A stretch of DNA of 64,000 nt from Pseudomonadota bacterium (lineage in GTDB: Bacteria > Pseudomonadota > Gammaproteobacteria > Burkholderiales > Burkholderiaceae_C): assembly GCA_022566735.1 (NCBI GenBank), contig JADFIG010000004.1, positions 1 to 64,000 of the forward strand, read 5' to 3'. Position 1 is the stretch's first letter. The number at the start of each line of letters is the position of its first letter. Shown one piece after another: positions 25,470-34,248 of the stretch. The position numbers were made by a program, and so were the translations under genes. Under the pieces are notes generated by a model that searched no databases, had not been told where the DNA came from, and saw nothing but the letters and a program-made list of their open reading frames with translations.

Positions 25470-27245
25470 TCAGTCGCTCAGGTCCCAGTCCCGCAGGGAG
25501 TCGACGAACCAGTCCGTCACCATGGCCTGCAGCTTGTCGTCCCCGAAGATCTGGCCGATCTTGAGGTAGAGCGCGGCCAGGAAGCCCTCGATGCCGCTGG
25601 GGCCGATGTCGTGCGTGGCCTGGCGCAGCACCGCGCGGATGCGCATCCCCAGCAGGTTCTGGAAGTCGTCGTCCTGGGGGTTGAAGGCGTCGCGCGGGTA
25701 GGCGGGCAGGGGCTCGCTGGTGGCGCAGGCGCCCAGCAGGGGGATGATGGGCAGCGAGGGCTGGGTGCCGTCCATCACCGTCCAGTGCGCCAGTTGCGCG
25801 GCGCTGGCCTGCTGGCGCCAGGCCGAGAACAAGGGGTTGCCGATGGGCAGCACCAGCTTCTTGCGCAGGTACTCCTGGGCGTTGAGGCGGCCCAGCAGGA
25901 AGTCGTGGCGGCGGAAGGCGTGGCTGAGGAAGCCCCCGAAGGCGCTGGCACAGGCCGTGGCGATGGACTTGCCGCCCGCGGCCGCACCGGGGCGGCGGGC
26001 CGTGATCATGTAGCGGCTGAAACAGTCCTCGTCGGTGGCCAGCAAGATGTCGCGGCTGTCGTAGCGGGCCTGCTCCTTCCAGGTGCCCAGCATGGCGCCG
26101 AGCTCCTTGAACAGGCTTTGCTTGCCTTCGGGGCCCAGGGTCGGCACCTCCGCGAAGGGGTCGATGAGCAGCACGGCGCGGCGGGCGTTCTCGCCCTTGC
26201 GCGGGTTGCGCCCGACATGGCCGGCCAGTTCGCTGCGGGCAAGCTGGATGGGTTCGTTGTTCGTCATGCCCCCATCCGCCACCAAGAAGTTGTAGGTGTG
26301 CGAGGGCGCGGGCTCGGGCAGCAGGCCCCAGTTGGGCACCATGGGCCGCACGGTCTGGCCCTGGCCATCGGCCCCGGGGATGACGACCGGGCGGTACTGG
26401 TAATGCGCCATCGGGCGCTGCAGGGCGCGGGTCGGGAAGCCCACCGGGAAGGCCGAGGTGCCGAGCGCGAACTTGGCGTACTCCGCCCAGGGCAGGTAGC
26501 CCGGCTTGCCGCTGGCGTTCAGGCAGGCGCCGAATTCGTCGGGGCGCAGCACGCCGGGTTCGCCCAGGGTGTAGGCGGCGATGCGCACGTGGTCGGCGTG
26601 GGAGACGTGGTGCTGCGACAGGCCGCTGCCCATGTCGGTGCTGTAGGGCACACCGCGCAGGTTGGTCAGCGTCAGGAACAGGGGCAGCGGGTCGGCCAGG
26701 TAGCGGCGCTGGACGCGCTGCGAGACATCGAAATGGTCCTCGTAATGGACGATGAGGTCGCGGGCGCGCTCCAGCGGCTTGGGGTTGAGCAGGGAGACCA
26801 GGCGGGTGCTGTCATCGCCTTGCAGGTCGGCGATGTCGAGCATGTCCCGGATGTCGAGCTGGTTGACCCAGACCTCGTAGAGCGGGTTGAGGCGGGCGTC
26901 GGCCTCGGACGTGGTGGCGCGCACGTGCGGGAAGCGCCAGGACAGGCAGCGCCCCAGCAGGGCCGCGATGACGCCGCCGCCGGAGGTGCCGGTGACGGTC
27001 TGGAGGCGCGCGTCCCAGAAGGGCACGGACGCCTCCCCCGGGTGGGCGGCTTTGGCGGCCTGCCAGGCGTCGAGCGCTTCGATGAGGAAGTCCACCACCC
27101 CGGCGGTGTAGGCTCCCGCGGAGACCGTGCCGCCCAGCACCAGGCCCAGCTCGAACACGCCGTCGGCGGGCAAGGGGCGCTCGGCGGGGAAGAGCCTGTC
27201 CCAGTCGGCGGGCGGGGTGGTGGAATGGGTGAAGGGAGAGGGCAT
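25470..27245 (-). CDS. Patatin-like phospholipase
   Basis: A 591-residue protein with a patatin fold in its N-terminal two thirds. The oxyanion loop LGGTVSAGAY (about 37-46), the nucleophile elbow GTSGG with Ser88 and the Asp of DGG (Asp324) form the Ser-Asp dyad of lipid acyl hydrolases. No signal peptide or membrane segment is apparent, so it probably acts in the cytoplasm or on the inner membrane. The C-terminal 250 residues are conserved-looking but unassigned. Start ATG 27245 has AGGA upstream. A 97-base gap separates it from oprC, so it could be read through from the efflux operon or have its own promoter. Confidence 0.85.
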   Translation of the reverse strand: MPSPFTHSTTPPADWDRLFPAERPLPADGVFELGLVLGGTVSAGAYTAGVVDFLIEALDAWQAAKAAHPGEASVPFWDARLQTVTGTSGGGVIAALLGRCLSWRFPHVRATTSEADARLNPLYEVWVNQLDIRDMLDIADLQGDDSTRLVSLLNPKPLERARDLIVHYEDHFDVSQRVQRRYLADPLPLFLTLTNLRGVPYSTDMGSGLSQHHVSHADHVRIAAYTLGEPGVLRPDEFGACLNASGKPGYLPWAEYAKFALGTSAFPVGFPTRALQRPMAHYQYRPVVIPGADGQGQTVRPMVPNWGLLPEPAPSHTYNFLVADGGMTNNEPIQLARSELAGHVGRNPRKGENARRAVLLIDPFAEVPTLGPEGKQSLFKELGAMLGTWKEQARYDSRDILLATDEDCFSRYMITARRPGAAAGGKSIATACASAFGGFLSHAFRRHDFLLGRLNAQEYLRKKLVLPIGNPLFSAWRQQASAAQLAHWTVMDGTQPSLPIIPLLGACATSEPLPAYPRDAFNPQDDDFQNLLGMRIRAVLRQATHDIGPSGIEGFLAALYLKIGQIFGDDKLQAMVTDWFVDSLRDWDLSD

Positions 27246-27342
27246 GGGGCGTCCTGCTAGGCGGCGTGGTGGTGGTGGGCCACGCAGCTTAGGCAGGCCT
27301 GCCGGCAAAGGGTATCCCTAGGCCGACGTCCCTGGCCCCGAC

Positions 27343-28827
27343 TCAACTGCGGGGCTGGGGTGCCTGCCAGCCGCCACCCAGCGCCCGGATCAGCCCGACG
27401 GTGCCGCTGGCCCAGGCGCCGCGCAGCTGCACGGCCTGGCGCTCGACGGCCAGCAGGCTGCGCTGGGTGTCGATGAGGGTGAGGTAGCTGTCCTCGCCGG
27501 CACGGTAGCGCTTGTCGGCCAGCTCGGCCGAGCGGCGCGCGGCCACGACGGCCTCGTCCAGCGACAGGCTTTGGGCATGCACGCTGCCCAGGCCGGAGAG
27601 CTTGTCCTCCACGTCACCGAAGGCGCCCAGCACGGCCTGGCGGTAGTCGGCCACGGACTCTTCCAGCACGGCTTCGGCACGGGTCACCGCCGCACGGTTG
27701 CGGCCGCCGTCGAACAGCGGCATCGACAGCACGGCGTTGGTCAGCCAGCTGCGTGCGCTCCACTGGAACAGGTCCTTGAGTTCGTAGGAGGCAAAGCCGC
27801 CATTGGCCGTCAGCATCAGGGCCGGGAACAGCGCCGAGCGCGCCTGGCCCACGCGGGCGGTGGCCGCCATCATGCGGGCCTGGGCGGCGGCCACGTCGGG
27901 GCGGCGCTCCAGCAGGGCCGAGGGCAGGCCGGCCGGCACCAGAGGCACGCGCGCGTCGGTCGGCAGCGGGCTGGCCGCGAAGCTGAAGGCCGCCGGGGGC
28001 TGGCCCAGCAGCACGGCCAGGGCGTGCTCGACGCGGGCGCGCTCGCCCTTCTGGGCATGGAGGTCGGCCTGGGTGGTGGCCAGCTCGGTGCGGGCGCGGG
28101 CCACGTCCAGCTCGGAGACATCGCCCGCGGCCAGGCGGCGTTGCGCCAGCTGCAGGCTTTGCTCGCGCAGCGAGGCGGTCTGCGTCAGCAAGGCGACTTC
28201 GGCGTCCAGGGTGCGCAGCTGGAAGTAGGTTTGCGCCACGTCGGCTTGCAGGGCCAGCAGCACCGAGCGGTGGCTGGCCTGCGAGGCCAGGGCGTCGGCC
28301 TCGGCGGCCTGCACGCTGTGGGCCACGCGCTGGAACAGGTCGACCTCGTAGCTGGCCGTCAGGCCGGCACGCCACAGGTTGGTCGGCGAGAACACCCGGT
28401 CGGGCGTCAGGCCGCGCTCGGCGGCGGTGGGCTTCTGGCGGGCCACGCTGGCGTTCACGCCCAGTTGCGGCAGGCGGTCGGCCTGGCTGCTGCTGAGCAG
28501 CGCGCGGGCAGCCTTGACGCGGGCGGCGGCGGCGGCCAGGCCGGGGTTGTCGGCTTCGGCCTGCTGCTCCAGCAGGTTGAGCGCGGGGTCGCCGAAGGCT
28601 TCCCACCAGGCGCCACGGGCTTGCGCTTCGGCCGGTTCGGCCGGCTTCCAGCGGGTGGTGTCGGCGGCCTGGCTGCTTGCCAGCGGTGCGGCTTCCTTGA
28701 AGGCCTCGGGCACGCTGACGCGGGTCTCGGGAGGCGGGGGCGCGGTGGCGCAGCCGGCCAGCACCAGGGCGGCGAACAGCGGGGCCAGCGCCAGGGGGCG
28801 GAGGGAGGGGAAGGTCGGGGTGGGCAT
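27343..28827 (-). CDS. Outer-membrane efflux lipoprotein (NodT/OprM family, OprC/OpcM type)
   Basis: A 494-residue TolC-type outer-membrane channel of the tripartite pump. The signal peptide ends in the lipobox VLAGC, so the mature protein is a lipoprotein. The body consists of two repeated outer-membrane efflux protein domains with long alpha-helical stretches. The ATG at 28827 overlaps the stop of the RND gene by one base (TGATG), so the two are translationally coupled. The long open frame upstream of the start is a shadow of bpeF. Confidence 0.9.
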   Translation of the reverse strand: MPTPTFPSLRPLALAPLFAALVLAGCATAPPPPETRVSVPEAFKEAAPLASSQAADTTRWKPAEPAEAQARGAWWEAFGDPALNLLEQQAEADNPGLAAAAARVKAARALLSSSQADRLPQLGVNASVARQKPTAAERGLTPDRVFSPTNLWRAGLTASYEVDLFQRVAHSVQAAEADALASQASHRSVLLALQADVAQTYFQLRTLDAEVALLTQTASLREQSLQLAQRRLAAGDVSELDVARARTELATTQADLHAQKGERARVEHALAVLLGQPPAAFSFAASPLPTDARVPLVPAGLPSALLERRPDVAAAQARMMAATARVGQARSALFPALMLTANGGFASYELKDLFQWSARSWLTNAVLSMPLFDGGRNRAAVTRAEAVLEESVADYRQAVLGAFGDVEDKLSGLGSVHAQSLSLDEAVVAARRSAELADKRYRAGEDSYLTLIDTQRSLLAVERQAVQLRGAWASGTVGLIRALGGGWQAPQPRS

Positions 28828-31800
28828 CACGGGGCCTCCGGGGCAGGCAACTCTTGGGTGACGGCGTGGGCTGAGGCAGCGGTCTTGCGGCCTTCCAGCT
28901 TCACGGCCAGCTTGCGCAGCAGCACGTAGAACACGGGGGTGAGGAAGAGGCCGAACAGCGTCACGCCCAGCATGCCGGAGAACACGGCCACGCCCATGGC
29001 ATGGCGCATCTCGGCGCCGGCCCCGGTGGACAGCACCAGCGGCACCACGCCCATGATGAAGGCGATCGACGTCATCAGGATGGGCCGCAGGCGCAGGCGG
29101 CTGGCTTCCAGCGCGGCTTCGACGATGCCGCGGCCGTGGTGGTGCTCCAGTTCGCGGGCGAACTCCACGATCAGGATGGCGTTCTTCGCCGACAGGCCGA
29201 CCAGCACGAACAGCGCGATCTGCGTGAAGATGTTGTTGTCGCCGTGGGTCAGGTAGACGCCGGTCAGCGCGCACAGGATGGACATCGGCACGATCAGGAT
29301 CACGGCCAGCGGCAGCGTCCAGCTCTCGTACTGCGCGGCCAGCACCAGGAAGACCAGCAGCACGCACAGCGGGAACACATAGACCAGGGTGTTGCCCGCC
29401 AGGATCTCCTGGTAGGTCAGGTCGGTCCACTCGAAGCCCACGCCCTTGGGCAGCACCTCGGCGGCGATGCGCTCCATCGCGGCCTGGGCCTGGCCCGAGG
29501 ACACGCCGGGGGCCGGGCCGCCGTTGATGTCGGCCGAGACGTAGGCGTTGTAGCGCTGCACGCGGTCGGGGCCGTAGGAGTCCGACATCTTCAGCAGGCT
29601 GCCCAGCGGGATCATCTCGCCGGAGTTGCTGCGCACCTTGAGGTCGGCGATGGTCTCGGGCGAGGCGCGGTAGGGCGCGTCCGCCTGCACCACCACCTGG
29701 AAGGTGCGGCCGAACTTGTTGAAGTCGTTGGTGTAGAGCGAGCCCAGGTTGATCTGCAGGGTGTTGAAGATGCTCGACAGCGGCACGCCCAGTTGCTTGG
29801 CCTTGGTGCGATCGACGTCGGCGAACAGCTGCGGCACGTTGATCTGGTAGCTGCTGAACACGCCGGCCAGCTCGGGCGTCTGCCAGGCCTTCATCTGCAG
29901 GGCTTGGGTGGCTTTGAAGAGCTCGTCATAGCCCACGTTGCCGCGGTCTTCCACGAACAGCTTGAAGCCGCCGATGGTGCCCAGGCCGTTCACCGCGGGC
30001 GGCGGGAAGACCATGATGAAGGCGTCCTGGATGGCGCCCAGGCGCTTGTTGACCTCGGCGGCGATCTCGTTGCCCGACAGGCCCGGGCCCTTGCGCCTGG
30101 CGAAGTCGTCGAGCGAGAAGAACACGATGCCGGCGTTGGGCGCGTTGGTGAAGCCGTTGATGGACAGGCCGGGGAAGGCCACCGAGTCCTTCACGCCGGG
30201 CACCGACTTGGCGATGTCGGCCATGCGGCGGATGACGGCGTCGGTGCGGTCCAGCGAGGCGGCGTCGGGCAGCTGGGCGAAGCCCACCAGGTACTGCTTG
30301 TCCTGCGCCGGCACGAAGCCCGAAGGCACGGCCTTGAACACGAAGAAGGCGCCCACGCACAGCAGCAGGTACACGCCCATGGTGGCGGCCTTGTGGCTCA
30401 GCGTGCTGCCCACGCCGCCCTGGTAGCGGTGCGAGGCACGGTCGAACACGCGGTTGAAGCGCTTGAAGAAGCCGCCCAGGGCCCAGTCCATGGCGCGCGA
30501 GAGGCGGTCCTTGGGGGCGTTGTGCGGCTTGAGCAGCGCGGCGGCCAGGGCCGGCGACAGCGTCAGCGAGTTGAAGGCCGAGATCACCGTGGAGATGGCG
30601 ATGGTCAGCGCGAACTGGCGGTAGAACTGGCCGGTCAGGCCCGACACGTAGGCGATGGGCACGAACACCGCGCACAGCACCAGCGCGATCGCGATGATGG
30701 GGCCCGAGACCTCCTTCATGGCCTGGATGGTGGCCTCGCGCGGGTGCAGGCCGTTGGCGATGTTGCGCTCGACGTTCTCCACCACGACGATGGCGTCGTC
30801 CACCACGATGCCGATGGCCAGCACCAGGCCGAACAGCGACAGCGTGTTGATCGAGAAGCCGAAGGCCAGCAGCACCGCGAAGGTGCCCACGATGGACACG
30901 GGCACGGCCAGCAGCGGGATGAGGGAGGCGCGCCAGGTCTGCAGGAAGACGATGACCACCAGCACCACCAGGGCCACGGCCTCGACCAGGGTCTTGACCA
31001 CGGCATCGATGGACGCGCTCACGAACTGCGTGGGGTCGTAGACGATGTCGAAGTCCACGTCGGCGGGGAAGTCCTTCTTGAGTTCGGCCATGAGCTTGCG
31101 CACGTCGGCCGACAACTGCAGGGCGTTGGCGTTGGGCGCCTCGAAGATGCCCATGCCGATGGCCGGCTTGTTGTTGAGCAGCGAGCGCAGCGCGTACTGT
31201 GAGGCGCCCAGCTCGATGCGGGCCACGTCACGCAGGTGGGTGATGCCGCCGTCGGCGTTGGTCTTGACGATGATGTTGCCGAACTCTTCCTCGGTGCTCA
31301 GGCGCCCGGGGGCGTTGACCGAGAGCTGGAAGGGGGCCTTGGTGTCGGGCGGGGCGCCGACCACGCCGGCGGCCACCTGCACGTTCTGCTCGCGGATGGC
31401 GGCCACCACGTCGGCGGCCGTCAGGTTGCGTTGCGCGACCTTCTGCGGGTCCAGCCACACGCGCATGGCGTAGTCGCCGGCACCGAAGACCTGCACATCG
31501 CCCATGCCGGACAGGCGGGCCAGGCGGTCCTTGATGTTGAGCGTGGCGTAGTTGCGCAGGTAGACATCGTCGTAGGTGCCCTTGGGTGACAGCAGGTGCA
31601 CCACCATCGTCAGGTTGGGCGAGCTCTTGACGGTGGTCACGCCGAGCTGGCGCACCTCCTCGGGCAAGCGCGGCAGGGCGCGCTGCACGCGGTTTTGCAC
31701 CTGGGTTTCGGCCTGCTCGACGTTGGTGCCGATCTTGAAGGTCACGGTCAGCGTCAGCACGCCGTCGGTGGTGGCCTGGGAGGACATGTAGAGCATGTTC

Positions 31801-32024
31801 TCCACGCCGTTGATCTGCTCCTCCAGCGGGGCGGCCACGGTTTCGGCCAGCACCTTGGGGTTGGCGCCGGGGAACTGCGCGCGCACCACCACGGAGGGCG
31901 GCACCACCTCGGGGTACTCCGAGATGGGCAGGCGCAGGATGGCGATCACGCCAGCGATGAAGATGAAGATGGACAGCACGGCCGCGAAGATCGGCCGGTC
32001 CACGAAGAAGCGAGAGAAGTTCAT
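28827..32024 (-). CDS. RND multidrug efflux transporter (MexF/BpeF/CeoB type)
   Basis: A 1065-residue inner-membrane proton/drug antiporter of the HAE-1 family. The N-terminus MNFSRFFVDRPIFAAVLS and the ISEYPEVVPPSVVVRA segment are typical of MexF/BpeF. Twelve membrane helices are expected, and the proton-relay aspartates are visible in GIVVDDAIVVVENVE. Homologous pumps export chloramphenicol, trimethoprim and fluoroquinolones; the substrate here is inferred from homology only. It lies 10 bases after bpeE. Confidence 0.93.
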   Translation of the reverse strand: MNFSRFFVDRPIFAAVLSIFIFIAGVIAILRLPISEYPEVVPPSVVVRAQFPGANPKVLAETVAAPLEEQINGVENMLYMSSQATTDGVLTLTVTFKIGTNVEQAETQVQNRVQRALPRLPEEVRQLGVTTVKSSPNLTMVVHLLSPKGTYDDVYLRNYATLNIKDRLARLSGMGDVQVFGAGDYAMRVWLDPQKVAQRNLTAADVVAAIREQNVQVAAGVVGAPPDTKAPFQLSVNAPGRLSTEEEFGNIIVKTNADGGITHLRDVARIELGASQYALRSLLNNKPAIGMGIFEAPNANALQLSADVRKLMAELKKDFPADVDFDIVYDPTQFVSASIDAVVKTLVEAVALVVLVVIVFLQTWRASLIPLLAVPVSIVGTFAVLLAFGFSINTLSLFGLVLAIGIVVDDAIVVVENVERNIANGLHPREATIQAMKEVSGPIIAIALVLCAVFVPIAYVSGLTGQFYRQFALTIAISTVISAFNSLTLSPALAAALLKPHNAPKDRLSRAMDWALGGFFKRFNRVFDRASHRYQGGVGSTLSHKAATMGVYLLLCVGAFFVFKAVPSGFVPAQDKQYLVGFAQLPDAASLDRTDAVIRRMADIAKSVPGVKDSVAFPGLSINGFTNAPNAGIVFFSLDDFARRKGPGLSGNEIAAEVNKRLGAIQDAFIMVFPPPAVNGLGTIGGFKLFVEDRGNVGYDELFKATQALQMKAWQTPELAGVFSSYQINVPQLFADVDRTKAKQLGVPLSSIFNTLQINLGSLYTNDFNKFGRTFQVVVQADAPYRASPETIADLKVRSNSGEMIPLGSLLKMSDSYGPDRVQRYNAYVSADINGGPAPGVSSGQAQAAMERIAAEVLPKGVGFEWTDLTYQEILAGNTLVYVFPLCVLLVFLVLAAQYESWTLPLAVILIVPMSILCALTGVYLTHGDNNIFTQIALFVLVGLSAKNAILIVEFARELEHHHGRGIVEAALEASRLRLRPILMTSIAFIMGVVPLVLSTGAGAEMRHAMGVAVFSGMLGVTLFGLFLTPVFYVLLRKLAVKLEGRKTAASAHAVTQELPAPEAP

Positions 32025-32034
32025 GGTGTGGGCC

Positions 32035-33234
32035 TCACTTGCTGGACGGTGCGGCGGCCGATGCTGCAGAGGCCGCCGGGCCACTCATCGGCACGACTTG
32101 CGGGGCCACGGGCACGCCGGGGCGCACGCGCTGCAGGCCATCGACGACCACGCGTTCACCGGCCTTCAGGCCCGCGGTGACCACGCGCAGGTCACCCACC
32201 TGGCCGCCGAGCTGCACGGGCCGGTACTCGGTCTGGTTGCTGGCGCCCACCACCCAGACGAACTTGCGGTTCTGGTCGGTGCCGATGGCGCGTTCGGCCA
32301 CCAGGGCCGAGGCTTCGCCCTGTTGCGCCTGCGAGCCGACCTGCACCTTGGCGAACAGGCCGGGGGTGAGCAGGCCATCCTGGTTGTCGACCACGGCACG
32401 CATGCGCACGCTGCCGGCCTGCGGGTCGACCTGGTTGTCGACGAACTCCAGGCGGCCTTCGTGCGGGAAGCCGGTCTCGTTGGCCAGGGCCAGGCGCACC
32501 TGCAGGGCCTTGGGGTTGCTGCGCGCCAGCTTGCCCAGCTGCAGGTAGGTGGATTCGTCGCCGTTGAAGCTGACGTACATCGGGTTGGCCGACACCAGCG
32601 TGGTCAGCACCGTGTTGCCGTCCACCAGGTTGCCCGTGGTGACCTCGGCCTTGCCCACGCGACCGTCGAAGGGCGCGCGCACCTGGGTCCATTCCAGGTT
32701 CAGGCGGGCCGATTGCAGCGCGGCCTTGTCGGCGCGGGCGGCGGCTTCGAGCTGGCGGGCGGCGGACTGGCGCTCGTCGTGGTCGCGCTGGGCGATGGCG
32801 TTGTCGGCCAGCAGGCGCTTGGCGCGCTGCAGCTCGGTCTGGGCCAGCTCGGCCTTGAGCTGGGAGCTGGCGGCGGCGGCTTCGAGGCGGGCGACGTCGG
32901 CCTGGTAGGGACGCGGGTCGATCACGAACAGCACCTCGCCCTTGCGCACCAGGGTGCCGGCGCGGAGCCTGACCTGCTCGACGGTGCCGGCCACGCGCGG
33001 GCGCAGCTGGGCGCGCTCGATGGCTTCGATGACGCCGGAGAAGCTGCGCTCCTGCGTGACCTGGCGGGTGATGACTTCGGCCACGCTCACGGGCATGGCC
33101 TGGGGGGCTTGCGGGCTGGACGCGGCCTGGGCGTCTTGCCCCTTGCCGCAACCACCGAGGGACAGCAGGGCGGCGGTGGCCAGGGCGCCCAGGGTCAGTG
33201 CGGGCAGGAGGGGGCGTTGCGGTGTGTGTGTCAT
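32035..33234 (-). CDS. RND efflux periplasmic adaptor (MexE/BpeE/CeoA type)
   Basis: A 399-residue membrane-fusion protein. The N-terminal signal ends near LLSLGGCG, a lipobox-like Cys, so it is probably a lipoprotein. Barrel, lipoyl (RLRAGTLVRKGEVLFVID), coiled-coil hairpin (about 115-185, Ala/Leu/Arg/Glu-rich) and beta-domain order is as in the HlyD/MexE family. It links the RND pump to the outer-membrane channel. Start 33234 has GGGAG upstream. llpE lies about 50 bases upstream. Confidence 0.92.
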   Translation of the reverse strand: MTHTPQRPLLPALTLGALATAALLSLGGCGKGQDAQAASSPQAPQAMPVSVAEVITRQVTQERSFSGVIEAIERAQLRPRVAGTVEQVRLRAGTLVRKGEVLFVIDPRPYQADVARLEAAAASSQLKAELAQTELQRAKRLLADNAIAQRDHDERQSAARQLEAAARADKAALQSARLNLEWTQVRAPFDGRVGKAEVTTGNLVDGNTVLTTLVSANPMYVSFNGDESTYLQLGKLARSNPKALQVRLALANETGFPHEGRLEFVDNQVDPQAGSVRMRAVVDNQDGLLTPGLFAKVQVGSQAQQGEASALVAERAIGTDQNRKFVWVVGASNQTEYRPVQLGGQVGDLRVVTAGLKAGERVVVDGLQRVRPGVPVAPQVVPMSGPAASAASAAAPSSK

Positions 33235-33284
33235 GAGAGGGCTCCCTTGGTGGTGGATGGATGGGATGGGTGAGGCATCGGAGG

Positions 33285-34133
33285 TCAGGCCGTCGGGCCG
33301 TGCGCGGCGAGGAAGTGCTTCATGGCCTGCACGCAGGGGTCGTCGGCGGTGATCTCGCAGCGGTCGGTGTTGTCCTGGATGTCGCAGGCCGGCAGGGCGA
33401 TGTCGCTGACCTGGTTGCCGGCCTGTCGCAGTTTGTCGGCGTAGGCGATGGCCTCGTCGGCCAGGGGGTCGCCTTCGGTGTGGAAGATCAGGGCCGGCGG
33501 CAGCGCCCCCAGCCGGCTGGCCTTGAGCGGGCTGGCGTAGGGGTGCAGGCGGTCGGCCGGGCGGGGCAGGTAGCGGCGGTAGCTGTCGGCCAGGGCGCGC
33601 GCCACGCCGCCGCCGTCGGACGCGTCGCCGGCACAGCGCATGGAGTGGCAGCCCAGGCTGGCGTCGAGCATGGGCATCACCATGATCTGGCCGGCCAGCG
33701 GCGGGCCGTGGCGGTCGCGGCTGACCAGGGCAGAGACGGCCGCCAGGTTGCCGCCGGCCTCCACCCCGCCGACGAACAGGTGCGTGCCCTTCCAGCCCAG
33801 CTGGCGCTTGTGCGCGCTGACCTGTCCCAGCACCGCGTGGGCGTCCTCGACCGCGGCAGGGAAGGGGCGCTCGGGCGCCAGGGCGTAACTCGGGGCCAGC
33901 ACATGCACCTCGCAGGTGTCGGCCAGCACGCGCAGGCAGTGCTTGGCCTCGTCCAGGTCGTCGACCACGAAGCCGCCCGGGTGGAAAAACACCAGCAGGC
34001 TGGGGCTGCCCTGCGGGTGGCGGGGCGACTTGTACAGGTGCAGGTGGAGCGGGCCGCTGTGGCCGGGCCAGTCGAACTGGGCATCGGGCCCCATGGGGCT
34101 GGTTCGGCCGGAGGGGAGGTCGTCAGGCTGCAT
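33285..34133 (-). CDS. LlpE-like alpha/beta hydrolase with lost catalytic serine
   Basis: A 282-residue protein of the hormone-sensitive-lipase branch of alpha/beta hydrolases, first gene of the efflux operon. The oxyanion motif appears as HPGG (51-54). At the nucleophile elbow, where GDSAGG is expected, the protein has G123-V-E-A-G127: Glu125 stands in place of Ser. Near the end, where the catalytic His is expected, I see PACDIQDN without a His. The acid loop GDPLADEA is kept. In Burkholderia a lipase-like gene llpE precedes ceoAB/bpeEF in the same order. An enzymatic role is doubtful. Confidence 0.8.
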   Translation of the reverse strand: MQPDDLPSGRTSPMGPDAQFDWPGHSGPLHLHLYKSPRHPQGSPSLLVFFHPGGFVVDDLDEAKHCLRVLADTCEVHVLAPSYALAPERPFPAAVEDAHAVLGQVSAHKRQLGWKGTHLFVGGVEAGGNLAAVSALVSRDRHGPPLAGQIMVMPMLDASLGCHSMRCAGDASDGGGVARALADSYRRYLPRPADRLHPYASPLKASRLGALPPALIFHTEGDPLADEAIAYADKLRQAGNQVSDIALPACDIQDNTDRCEITADDPCVQAMKHFLAAHGPTA

Positions 34134-34183
34134 GGTGGGGGCCGTGGTGGTGGCAGGGCATGGCGGGCATCGTGGAGGGGCAC

Positions 34184-34210
34184 TTTATTGATTTCGCTGT
34201 TGTCAATAAA
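34184..34210. promoter_or_regulatory. Inverted repeat, likely LysR-type operator
   Basis: A perfect inverted repeat TTTATTGA (34184-34191) and TCAATAAA (34203-34210) with an 11-base spacer, in the divergent region between llpE and the LysR gene. Size and spacing fit the T-N11-A recognition sites of LysR regulators. It sits 50 bp from the llpE start and 39 bp from the LysR start, so it can serve both. Confidence 0.65.
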
Positions 34211-34230
34211 CTGTCCAAATGCGAAATGAC

Positions 34231-34248
34231 TGTTCATGGATCTGAACA
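34231..34248. promoter_or_regulatory. Second inverted repeat touching the LysR start codon
   Basis: TGTTCA (34231-34236) and TGAACA (34243-34248) form a perfect inverted repeat with a 6-base spacer that ends exactly at the ATG of the LysR gene (34249). It could be an autoregulatory operator or an RNA hairpin that hides the start. No Shine-Dalgarno sequence is visible for this gene. Confidence 0.45.

Noticed and set aside
27292-27303. 12-bp palindrome GGCAGGCCTGCC between oprC and the patatin gene
   Set aside because: Short, GC-rich and expected by chance in such DNA; no promoter or T-run beside it.
29001-31202. Plus-strand frame of over 700 codons opposite the RND pump gene
   Set aside because: His/Val/Gly/Gln-rich shadow of a well-recognised transporter gene.
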